From the NCBI GenBank assembly GCA_034670405.1, contig JAXDDX010000052.1, positions 2,157,001-2,221,000 on the forward strand: a stretch of DNA of 64,000 bases. The letters run 5' to 3'. A program made the translations under genes and the position numbers. How positions within the stretch are numbered: the stretch's first letter is position 1; the number at the start of each line of letters is the position of its first letter. The stretch comes from Hoplostethus atlanticus. Taxonomy: Eukaryota; Chordata; Actinopteri; Trachichthyiformes; Trachichthyidae. Below the pieces are notes generated by a model, which was given only the letters and a program-made list of their open reading frames with translations, was not told the origin of the DNA and made no database searches. Below, piece by piece: positions 53,919 to 64,000 of the stretch.

Positions 53919-54207
53919 AAAGCAGGTGTGAATACAAGCTTGTAGCTTATAGGCTGGATGGATGTGTGGTTGGTGGGGAGGTTGACAGAGGTGTCAAAGC
54001 CAAAAAAATACCTCCATAAGGGGTATATGAGGGGTGTGTGTGTGTGTGTGTAGATAGCTGAAGATAGCAGCACCCGGTGTGCTCCAGATGGGACAACTTT
54101 ATTAGCCACTCCGCCGTTAAACATATACGCCCCCATCCCCCCAGGTGGGACGGAGCGACGGGACCGATTCTGCACATTAGGCCTCATTCTCCCCATCTGT
54201 CTCTCTA

Positions 54208-54209
<2 letters not shown>

Positions 54210-54242
<33 letters not shown>
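54210..54242. repeat. (CT)16 microsatellite
   Basis: Uninterrupted CT units. Confidence 0.96.
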
Positions 54243-54243
<1 letters not shown>

Positions 54244-54397
54244 ACACACACACTCGCTGTACACTTGCTCTTTTCACACACTGGCACGCATACGCCCGGA
54301 TGAGAGAAAGATAAACATGTTACTAATACTAATGAGATAGCGGTGACTCGAACGAGACATTTTAATCAGATTACACACAGAGCACGCATGCATGTTG

Positions 54398-54547
54398 TCG
54401 GTGTCAGTGGAGAGTTTTAGTGTCGAAATGCTGCGTCAGAGGCTTTTCCACCCTCGCAAGAATCAAATTCTGGTGGCAACTTTGAATACGTGGAATTTTT
54501 GGGGCATGAACATCAAATTTAAAGACATATCGATATCAAACCCTATT
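54398..54547. mobile_element. right-end fragment of family A
   Basis: Contains GTGTCAGTGGAGAGTTTTAG, GAGGCTTTTCCACCCTCGCA and a diverged terminus ATCGATATCAAACCCTA. Shares these with 29620-29822. Confidence 0.55.
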
Positions 54548-54645
54548 GGCTTTAGCGCACCTAAATAAAATAGTTGCCTGTGCCTGGTTTGATTAATCAG
54601 TTAGCTTTAGCATCCCACTCTCCCCTATTCACATCACAAGAATAA

Positions 54646-54867
<222 letters not shown>

Positions 54868-55024
54868 TGACAACGGCAGCAAGGACCGGTCACCGCGTCT
54901 CGAACGGGATCAGATCAGGCCATCCTAAACCGGTTGACGAAACTGGTCACGTGAGCAAAATACGGAACTATTTCGCCCTGCTGAGCCAACAGCGCCCCGT
55001 GTCAAAGTTGCTCCAAAGCTGTCC

Positions 55025-55190
55025 AAGTCATTTTGAACTTAAAGAAATTATAAAAATGTAAGGCCTTGAAAAGAACAGAACAGGGTTAGTAGTACAATGT
55101 GCATCCCGTCTACTTTACCAAACACAGACTTCATGTCCTTCATTTCCTGTTGTTCTATTTTTACTGTACTGTGCATTTATAGGCAACTTT
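55025..55190. repeat. dispersed repeat family D, copy 3 (right part)
   Basis: TAAGGCCTTGAAAAGAACAG, TAGTACAATGTGCA, CTACTTTACCAAACACAGAC and TTCATGTCCTTCATTTCCTG align with 36040-36230 in the same order. Confidence 0.5.
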
Positions 55191-57025
55191 CATTAGCGAT
55201 GTTCAATCAGAAAAGCTTCTTTTTTAATTGGTCTGAAGTTCAACTCCAGGTCCTTTAGCTTTCTGGAACCTGCAGGTACCATCAAAACGGCTTGACGCTA
55301 TAGTGATGATGACATCGCAGATTTTGGTCATAGGAGACAATAGTGAGTGATCACAAGTCCAAACTCAGTTGTTCTAGTGTATAAAACATATTTGGAAAAA
55401 TATATATGAGTACTACAATTTAGTGTTATTTCCATTTAACCCCTTGGCACAATGGAACAGGGTGTTTCAATGATAGCAATGGTGCTGAAATGTCCACAAT
55501 CTTCGATCATACCGTGTTGCGAAGCATACCGTACACACATTTTCAGCTCAGTTACCCCTTATGGCACTCAACCCTGGCGTCGGCAGGTAACCCATTACAT
55601 TGTTACCATCAATAATTCCACTGCATGCATAATTGAATGGGTAAAACGCGCCCCACTTAGCCTGCAGATGCTCTGGTTAATATCTGCCATGATAGTTTGC
55701 CGGGAGCAAAACTATCCATCGGCGCTACGGGGGATTCTTCGTTCGGGAGCGGTGCTAGGGATGCGTTCGTTGTCAGACGCAGCTTGACGAAGCTGATGTT
55801 GACATTTTCTCATTATCAGCACTGTTCCCTTCCTAAGATGTGCCTTCGGATGTTTTGGAAGTGGCGCTTGCGGAAAATAAAATTGGTCGACCGTATGCCA
55901 AACCCCTCAGCCCCACGTCTCTATTAGTCAGACGTCTCACATCACCGTTCAAATTAGGGTAAAAAAGACCCAAACACAAAAAACATTGGTTTCTAGATCA
56001 ATTACAGATAGCAGCCTCTTTGGTCCAGTCCCTGTCCACATTTTTTGGAAAGGCAAGGTCACATGGAGCACAATAGTCTGGTCGGCGGAGAGAAACGCTA
56101 AATACATATAGGCTGGATTGAATTAGAGGCCAACTACTGCCTTGTGGATTTCATTACATCATATCAGTGGCCTTCATTCGATTATCAGCAGGCATTTTGG
56201 CATCGCGTTTGGGATTTGGGATTGATCGGCCAACCCCCCCTCCTCCTAATGAAATGCGAGGTTTGTGACCCTCTGTGTCAGTGGCAGCGCCACGCCGCTT
56301 GCTGCCCATCAGTGTTAGCGGCCGACAACAAAGCCTGCCGTTCCGGACAGAGTGCAACAGAGCCCGCCTCTCTGCATCTCATCTGTCAATTTGGTTCTGA
56401 CAAAAACGCTTTGTGACATGTTGTGATTGCAGAGGGGGGCTTGACGGATGGTCTTGACATATCGTCTCTCCCAGAACATGAACACATGCACTCTGAAACC
56501 GTTCATCACTCTAGTCATATTTGGTCCCCCTCTAAGGACGACGATGGATTGCTCTTCATTTGTTCATGCATATGTTACATGCAATATGTATCGGCAAATG
56601 GCAAGAGGCAAAAAGACCTTTTGATGAATGTAATAATATTACAATATTATTAATATTGAAATAGACAGTAAATAAAATAAGAAGAGAAAAAGAATAAAGC
56701 AATAAAGAGGGGTAAAGAGGGGGGACTGCAGCATTTGTAGGGGACGACATGTTTACTGCTGCCTTGTTTTGTACCCGTTGGATGAGCATACGTGCTAATG
56801 GACTAGCATGGGCTAGCTCTTTGACAAGTGCACTGTGGGTAACACGTGCCGTCAGAGCAAAGCTGAGCCAATATGTCACCCTCCCTGTCCGGCGAGATGG
56901 GAAGGGGCGGGGGATCGGACACTGGGCTGCAACATCTGGACCCTCCACCCCGCCACAAAGAGAGCACACTGGCAGCTGCTCAACTCTGGGGCTGGGCGTG
57001 ACACTGATGGTGTTAACTGGCAACG

Positions 57026-57130
57026 CACACACACACACACACACACCAACAGACACATAGTGACAATCCTCTTCCCTCCTTCTGTGGCCTAATTTGCACA
57101 GCTGTGCCAGACACACACACACACACACAC
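57026..57130. repeat. paired (CA)n microsatellites
   Basis: CA tracts at 57026-57045 and 57110-57130, about ten units each. Confidence 0.93.
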
Positions 57131-57522
57131 AGAAGAATTAAGAGAGCGTAAGCTGTCACTCTTGTCTGGGATGTTAGCGCCTGGCAGCCAGAGAGTGGAG
57201 AGAGACTGCAAGATGAGAGATGGGCCGAGGTGAGAGACGAGTGCATATACACTAAAGATAATGAAATGTGAACGTGAGACACCAAGAGGCGCGCTAAGTG
57301 CTGGAGGGAGTTGGAAAGTCAAGAGTTAGCGTGGGAGAGCGGGCGAAGAAATGGGTCCAAGGCAGGCAACGGGGAGTCGGTACATTCAAAGCGAAGAGGA
57401 GATGCAGAACGGAGGAGGCAGCAGTAGTCCAATGTTTATAACTCACCCCCCTCCTGCCCCTTCCCTATCCCTCTTTCAGCCAGTATTAGTGCCATAAGCG
57501 CCAACGCAACGCCTGCCATCTT

Positions 57523-57640
57523 AGTAGGCTTCAACCGATATGGATGTTTTTGGATTGAACCTGCTGAGAGCCAATAGTTTGTGCCGGTATTCGTTATGTT
57601 GAAGTTTGCCCATTTCATGCCAAAGAAATGACAGGAATTT
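57523..57640. mobile_element. left-end fragment of family A
   Basis: Begins AGTAGGCTTCAACCGATATG and continues GGATGTTTTTGGATTGAACC, comparable with GGCTCGACTGATGGGTTTTT and AGATTGAAGC at 5513-5550. Right boundary unknown. Confidence 0.5.
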
Positions 57641-57969
57641 AGTGGGGCGTCCTGAACTGTGTGTAGTGGATATCAGAGCTTTCTTCAAGCAGCAACCCCT
57701 CCAGTTCTTGGAGTGATGAAGGAGGTGAAAATCTACTTCCTATAAAGGTTCATCAGTGTTTAGATCTACTGGTTGGGGAGCCATGGAAGGAGTTCGACTT
57801 CATGGAACCAGCAGTGTGTATGGAGGCATTATCATCTAGGCAATATAGGGACATCATTAGGGCCTCATCAATGGCCTCATATTCCTTGACTATTATATGG
57901 CAATAGAGAGCAACATCACCTAATAACTCCCCCAAGGTGGTTAGCAACTATCCAGAAGTGTAAAATCCG

Positions 57970-58104
57970 GGGTTAGAAAGTAAAAGTCCTAGCAGAGTTT
58001 GATTTTCCCAATTAGTTCCATTCTGCATCACGGAGGACGGACTAATAACTGCGATCACCTGGTTAAGAGAAGAATCCTGACAGGACTTTTACTTTCTGAA
58101 CCTC
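57970..58104. mobile_element. short MITE with AAAGTAAAAGTCCT ends
   Basis: Left GGTTAGAAAGTAAAAGTCCT and right AGGACTTTTACTTTCTGAAC are inverted copies; the unit is about 135 bp and has no coding capacity. It lies 244 bp before exon H. Confidence 0.72.
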
Positions 58105-58272
58105 TGCAAATATGATATTTAATGTCAATCTATCCCTGTCAGTGAGGTTCAACGTGCAACCACTGTTCCTCTTTGCTGATGCATTCAACTTGGGAATGTC
58201 CTGTGTAGCTGTGAGTTAGTTACTTCAAAGTTAAAGTCCCTGTGGTCCAAATGACGCAATTTAGCATTCTAG

Positions 58273-59163
<891 letters not shown>

Positions 59164-59801
59164 TGACTTCACTCTACCCCAATCTACTTTACCCATGGCT
59201 CTTCTCGTCTAAACTACTCTGTTAAACTGTGTCCTGTTATCTTCTGGTTTATTGTGGCACACTCTATAATGCTCCCATCACACCCTCCTCTCCCTCTGCA
59301 TGGGTCGAGAGTGTTATTGTAGGTTGTTGTACCGCCTATGTGGTCAATATTCGATTCATGTGTATGTGTAGGTACTAGCAAGTCATTCTGGGCTTTGCCA
59401 AGGCTCCAGGACCTGCAGGATTTAGCAGTCGTTGCCAACTTGTGCTACCTGACTATTGAAGTCCTCATATTATTCACTTTTCTCAAACTTGTTTCCAAAT
59501 TATATTTGTCTCAGGGTCAGAATAATGTGTTTGTTTTAATGTTTTAATGAAATTGATGAAGACGTGCTAACACAGAGCACAGTCACAGTACTGTACCCTG
59601 ATTGGCAAGACAGTATAAGCTCCCCTGTTTCAAATGCTTCGAACCTGTCTGATTGCAAGGAGATGAGCAGTTCTTGGGAAGGGGTGCCAGTTCAGAACAA
59701 ATCCAGTTGTGAAGTGTTACATTGTCCTATTGGTCAACTTATCCAGTAAATGATGAGAACATAGACACCATAATCATCCATGTGTCGCTGTTAGATCGTT
59801 G

Positions 59802-60107
59802 GCTCCAATTCTCCATGCTAACTCTTTAACATACATTATCTTTAGTGATAGTAGGCTCCATGCTAACACTTTAGCATACACTATGTTGAGTGCTAGTAGG
59901 CTTCATGCTAACACTTTAGCATACATTGTTTAGTGATAGTAGGCTCCATGATAACACTTTAGCATATACTATGTTGAGTGATAGTAGGCTCCATGCTAAC
60001 ACTTTAGCATACACTATGTTGAGTGATAGTAGGCTCCATGCTAACACTTTAGCATACACTATGTTGAGTGATAGTAGGTTCCATGATAGCACTTTAGCAT
60101 ACACAAA
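59802..60107. repeat. 45-bp minisatellite, about 6-7 units
   Basis: Units start at about 59855, 59900, 59943, 59988, 60033 and 60078, with a diverged unit before them. The consensus words are GCTCCATGCTAACACTTTAG, CATACACTATGTTGAG and TGATAGTAG. Spacing is 45 bases except one 43-base unit. Because 45 is a multiple of three, both strands stay open and give repetitive 15-residue peptides, but there is no sign of a gene. Confidence 0.95.
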
Positions 60108-61355
60108 ATTGTAATTGCTATTACTGGAGGCCAGTTAGCTATTCTTCCTAGCTTGGTAGCCCTTTGGTAGCAGCCTGTTGTATTGGAGTCACCATGAGTG
60201 TAAAGAGATTTCCTTAGCTCTGTTGTCAAACACGGGCACAATCCCATCCAAGTGGATTAGACGTAGTCTGTTATTTTCTGTAGTCATTCACTACCTCTCT
60301 CGCTCTATATCACTCACACACACACTTACACACACACCCTACAGATATATGGATTCCCCTTGTTCCAATCCACATCCAGCTTCCCCCTTGTTTTCCACCC
60401 CATTGTTACATGGACTATGCCCCGTCCTCTAATGAAATCTACCGCGATTGTCTGAATAGGCCTCTTATGTCCATCCCACCATTGGATTACACTGATTTGG
60501 TTTCAAGTGATTTTGATAGCATCCCGCTCTACATGTCTCCTTTCATCTAGTTATGATGTTAGGCTAATCCAATCACACACAGATCAGAGGATTTCCCCTT
60601 TTGAAATGTATCTTTTTTTTTTTTGACTCTCAAGGTGTACTGCTTTAGTGGGAAGCTGGTATTGTGAAGCGCACCCCGTGTGCGAGCGCCAGCGTGGGTG
60701 AACAAAACAACACTTTACGCATGACATTTTATCCCTTGGCCTTTTGTTTGATAAAAGAGATAGAAACGAGATAGCGGCGTCTTCGGAGTTATCTGCTGTG
60801 TCTTGTGATGGAGACGTCACCCATCTGATCTGCCCTGAAGCTGACTGATAGAGCCGCAGATAGCTGCTCCGGGCTTTTTCACTCCGATGTCGAACAAACG
60901 CTCGCGACTTGTGTCGCACAACGTTGCGTCACAGGTAGTTGATATTGATATCTGATATTGCGGTGCTTTTTCTCTCCACTTTTTCCCTGTTCGTTTTGCG
61001 TTCAGCGCCTCTCCTATTGAACAGCAGGAGTATACTTCCACCTTCACCTGTTTTTAAACTCCTCCTTGCTCCCTCTCCTCCCCCTGTGTTGCTTTCTTTT
61101 CCACCTCCTTCGGTGTCCTTCTGTATGGCCGCCTCACCTCCCTCCTCCTCCTCCTCCCCCTCCTCCTCCACCCAGTGTCCTCTCTGTTTCCAGTCTCAGT
61201 TCAGCCTAGAGAGAGGGAAGGCAGAGCCAGGCAGAGGGATAGAGGTGATGTTTATCAGTGTGTGTGTGTTGGGAGGGTTCAGCGCTGTGTGCTGCCACCG
61301 CCGTGGCGCCGCCTCTTATCACACACGCATCACTTTTGTCTTACCTAGTAAAGAA

Positions 61356-61360
<5 letters not shown>

Positions 61361-61401
<41 letters not shown>
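61361..61401. repeat. (TG)20 microsatellite abutting family A end
   Basis: Twenty GT units run straight into GACCGATATGG, the family A left terminus. Confidence 0.96.
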
Positions 61402-61402
<1 letters not shown>

Positions 61403-61500
61403 CCGATATGGGTTTTGAAGGCCGATACCTTCATGTTTTGGATCGATATTGTGACGATATATCAAATTTGACCTTTATAGTATTTTCTAACATGAGGCTC
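61402..61500. mobile_element. family A left-end fragment
   Basis: Starts ACCGATATGGGTTTTGAAGG, then CCGATACCTTCATGTTTTGG and ATATCAAATTTGACC, parallel to 61547-61680 and 5362-5410. Confidence 0.55.
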
Positions 61501-61546
61501 GTATTTAACGTCTTTCCAATGTGACATGAAAAGTGTGCTGCAGCTA

Positions 61547-61680
61547 TTAGGGTTCGTCTGATATGAGTTTTTGAATGCCGATACCAGCATCTTTGGATTG
61601 AAGACACACACACACACACACACCGCCGATGACAGATATATTGTGCCGATATTTTCTATCTTTAAATTTGACCACACTCA
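61547..61680. mobile_element. family A left-end fragment with internal (CA)n
   Basis: Starts TTAGGGTTCGTCTGATATGA, then CCGATACCAGCATCTTTGG, a (CA)9 tract at 61605-61622 and TTTTCTATCTTTAAATTTGACC. Confidence 0.6.
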
Positions 61681-62187
61681 TGCCAAAAGATTTCATGACA
61701 AAAAAAGGAGTTGTGTGTCTGCATCAGTCTGCGTGCGCCCCAACATGTGCATGTGACACATTTGCCACGATTCCCACCCATTCCTCTTGGAACGCGTGCC
61801 TTCCCCCTCCGAGTCCCCGGGCTCGGCGGGGCCAGTAAAGCCGCAGTATTCCCTACAGTGACTCACTTACAGTCAGTCAGTCTCCCCAGTGTCTGCTCCC
61901 ATCTTATCTCGGCCCATACACTCTGCTTATCTCTGCCCTCCCTGAGGTGATAGGACGCCGTCTGCATTGGACACACACACACACACACACGTTTGGCTGT
62001 GTGTTGCACAGCGCATCATGCCTGGTTGACTCAGCATATCGCTCTCTACGGTAGGCAGGGGGAAGAGGAGGCCACCAAAGCTACTGTCTCACTTTCCACC
62101 AGCCTCAATATACAGGATCAATGGGACATGTAGCCGTTATCAATACCCCCTATCTGGTCCCCAAGCCTTGCTGTGGGGTGTCTGTGA

Positions 62188-62190
<3 letters not shown>

Positions 62191-62245
<55 letters not shown>
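62191..62245. repeat. (TG)27 microsatellite
   Basis: Twenty-seven TG units. Confidence 0.98.
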
Positions 62246-62246
<1 letters not shown>

Positions 62247-62610
62247 TGGAGACGGCGTCAATCCCAGCTAGACTACACAGCGGCGTTTTGCGGCCCAGGA
62301 GGTCGTCTCAAGAAAGAAAGAAAAGGAGACAGACCTGAAAGAGAGATAACACGAGCAAGACTGAAAGAGTATTTAATCTTACCTGTGCGCCTGTGTGCAC
62401 GTGCGAGTGCATGTGCGAACACTGATAAATCTCCCAGTTCCTTTTCAGTGCCCAGTCGGCGTGTTTTGACTCGGTGAAAGCCGCCCCGCTGGGGAACAGG
62501 AAATAACAAAACCCTCGCCTATATGTCGGCTGCCATTTTGTTGTTTTTGTTGTTGTCATCTTCGGAGTGTGCGCGTATCTGTGTGTCCCTGTCTTTGTCG
62601 CCATGTCTTG

Positions 62611-62619
62611 TCTCTCTCT

Positions 62620-62660
<41 letters not shown>
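62611..62660. repeat. (CT)n-(TG)n compound microsatellite
   Basis: Six CT units followed by about 19 TG units. Confidence 0.96.
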
Positions 62661-62661
<1 letters not shown>

Positions 62662-62817
62662 TTTATCTGCGGCAGTGAATCAGTGATAGTGTGTTAGCTG
62701 GCGGCAGAGCAGAGCAGGCAGGACGAGATGGAGCTGGCTTATCACAACACACTGAAGACACTTTGGAGGGCTACTGGACGTTGGCGCTGGTGTGTGTGTG
62801 TGTGTGTGTGTGCGTGT

Positions 62818-63010
62818 TAGACCGATATATACTAGGCTGATATTGGCCTTTAATTGCAAATGGGATCTGGTCCAGTCAGTGTGGTCCATGATGGATATAA
62901 TGCAGTGTGTTTGATCAATACTACACTAACCTGAATTGATTCTAAAGTGATGGTTTGATTGGTTTCTACATAAGCATGATAATATTTTCTTGTCATCATC
63001 CCAGGCTCCA
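62818..63010. mobile_element. family A copy behind a TG tract
   Basis: A TG tract (62790-62816) leads into TTAGACCGATATATACTAGG. Internal GGGATCTGGTCCAGTCAGTG and TTGATCAATACTACACT match the copy at 17215-17586. Confidence 0.6.
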
Positions 63011-63156
63011 GTGTGTGATTGCGCAATGTCTTCATTCTAGTGTGTGTCTCAGTGCATTAGCAGCTTCCTGTAACGCAGTGAGTTAATCGGTGTGGGATCA
63101 GCAGCTATCAGCCATTAGCCACCTCCACCCCACATTATCACAGCTTTGCTACCTCC

Positions 63157-63159
<3 letters not shown>

Positions 63160-63221
<62 letters not shown>
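63160..63221. repeat. (TG)30 microsatellite
   Basis: About thirty uninterrupted TG units, the longest dinucleotide tract in the window. Confidence 0.98.
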
Positions 63222-63222
<1 letters not shown>

Positions 63223-63304
63223 CAGTATCCAAATGTCCTCACTTCATCAAGGGGTTAATTAAGGAATGAATGTAGTCAATGGAAGGTGCTCACAAAAATC
63301 TTAA

Positions 63305-63347
63305 TGTGTGTGTGTGTGTGCGCGCGTGTGCGTGTGTGTGTGTGTGT
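63305..63347. repeat. (TG)n tract with CG interruptions
   Basis: TG units interrupted by GCGCGCG in the centre; alternating purine-pyrimidine, prone to Z-DNA. Confidence 0.93.
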
Positions 63348-63372
63348 CACCTACACAGTTCCCCCTTGTCCC

Positions 63373-63413
63373 AGCAACCCTCCCACCCCCACCCCCACCC
63401 CCGACCCACCACC
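63373..63413 (-). other. C-rich run, G-quadruplex-prone on - strand
   Basis: CACCCCCACCCCCACCCCC at about 63387 gives four or more G5 runs on the opposite strand with one-base loops. Confidence 0.6.
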
Positions 63414-63683
63414 TTTAGGTGAGAAGGGGCTTTCCCCTGCACTTTTCTATTGAGAGAGGTTGGAAGAAAGAGGGAGAGAAGGGAGAGAGGCATGAATGAG
63501 AGAATAAAAAGAGGAGGATAGAGGTTGTGCACCCCCCCCTCCTCCCGCCACACAACACACACACACACACACACACAACACCCCCACTACCCCACCCCTC
63601 CCTCTTTTTTCCTCCCCTTCATACCTGAGCAGCCCCTTTAAAGACACTGGGCACCTGTGCTGTGGTATTTCCCCCCTTTTGCT

Positions 63684-63707
63684 GTCTCTCTCTCTCTCTC
63701 TCTCTCT

Positions 63708-63747
<40 letters not shown>
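63684..63747. repeat. (CT)n and (CA)n compound microsatellite
   Basis: About eleven CT units, a short spacer (AG), then about 19 CA units. Confidence 0.96.
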
Positions 63748-63965
63748 AGTAACCTATACCCCACAATTACCTCCCTGGCTCATAAAGAGCCCTTGTATTT
63801 TTTGCTATAGCGGCCACACTGACAACAGTGACCATACAGGCCAGAAAGATACCTGGCCATCCGATCTCTTCCTTAAAGACAAATACCCTCATTTCCCGTG
63901 ACCCCCACCCCCTCCTCCCTCCTTCCTCCCCATCCCTCCTCTCCCGTCTTTATTTTCATCAATAG

Positions 63966-64000
63966 GCACCTTTGTCACCTCGCCGCAACCCCCCCACCCC
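63966..64000 (+). CDS. bcas3: possible next bcas3 exon, truncated by window end
   Basis: A long pyrimidine-rich tract (63900-63955) leads to CATCAATAG, a good acceptor. Joining the single leftover G of exon I to GC makes Gly, followed by TFVTSPQPPHP to the window end. Mammalian BCAS3 continues here as SGTFDRSVTLLEV, so S-G-T-F fits in phase but the residues after it do not. It could be a fish-specific or alternative exon, or a chance acceptor. Confidence 0.4.

Noticed and set aside
56556-57128. 190-codon open frame on the - strand
   Set aside because: Its first part is the translation of (TG)n repeats and the rest shows no recognisable protein.
59802-60107. Regular repeats suggesting a CRISPR array
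   Set aside because: Units are contiguous 45-bp copies with no unique spacers; it is a minisatellite in animal DNA.

Overview
This is a stretch of animal nuclear DNA, almost certainly from a ray-finned (teleost) fish. Short exons with GT-AG splice sites sit in long introns full of (CA)n/(TG)n, (CT)n and poly-A/T tracts and small fish-type transposon fragments. There is no operon-like gene packing, ribosome-binding-site pattern or other bacterial or phage signature. The species cannot be named from the sequence.

One gene accounts for all the coding sequence I can support: bcas3 (BCAS3 microtubule associated cell migration factor), on the + strand. Nine constitutive exons and one 45-nt cassette exon lie at 9849-9982, 18141-18474, 34865-35015, 40361-40405 (cassette), 46597-46721, 46955-47120, 47850-47947, 54710-54810, 58348-58544 and 58950-59047. 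Their reading phases join without a break (2 leftover bases, then 482 whole codons, then 1 base), and the spliced peptide follows the vertebrate BCAS3 protein from the end of its WD40/beta-propeller half through most of the C-terminal conserved region. The 5' exons and the last exons lie outside the window; a possible next exon starts at 63966 and is cut by the window end.

Layout: 1-9848 is intron upstream of the first visible exon. 9983-34864 holds two long introns (8.2 and 16.4 kb) around the largest exon, which carries a fish-type glycine-rich insertion. 35016-46596 flanks the cassette exon. 46597-47947 is a compact three-exon cluster. 47948-59047 holds three more exons, one with its acceptor directly behind a long TG repeat. 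59048-63965 is intron rich in microsatellites and repeats, including a 45-bp minisatellite.

The introns contain several repeat families visible within the window itself: a terminal-inverted-repeat element with about a dozen copies or fragments (outer motif TTAGGGTT-GACCGATAT), a four-copy family marked by GGTGGCTATCGCTGCTCATG, three-copy families, a hAT-like MITE, other short inverted-repeat elements, and a 3' tail of a non-LTR retrotransposon. Long repeat-poor stretches with clustered ATTA/TAATTA sites look like candidate regulatory elements. In vertebrates bcas3 lies beside tbx2 and tbx4, so these introns may hold enhancers for those neighbours; this is inference and needs alignment. I found no convincing second protein gene, tRNA, rRNA or CRISPR array.
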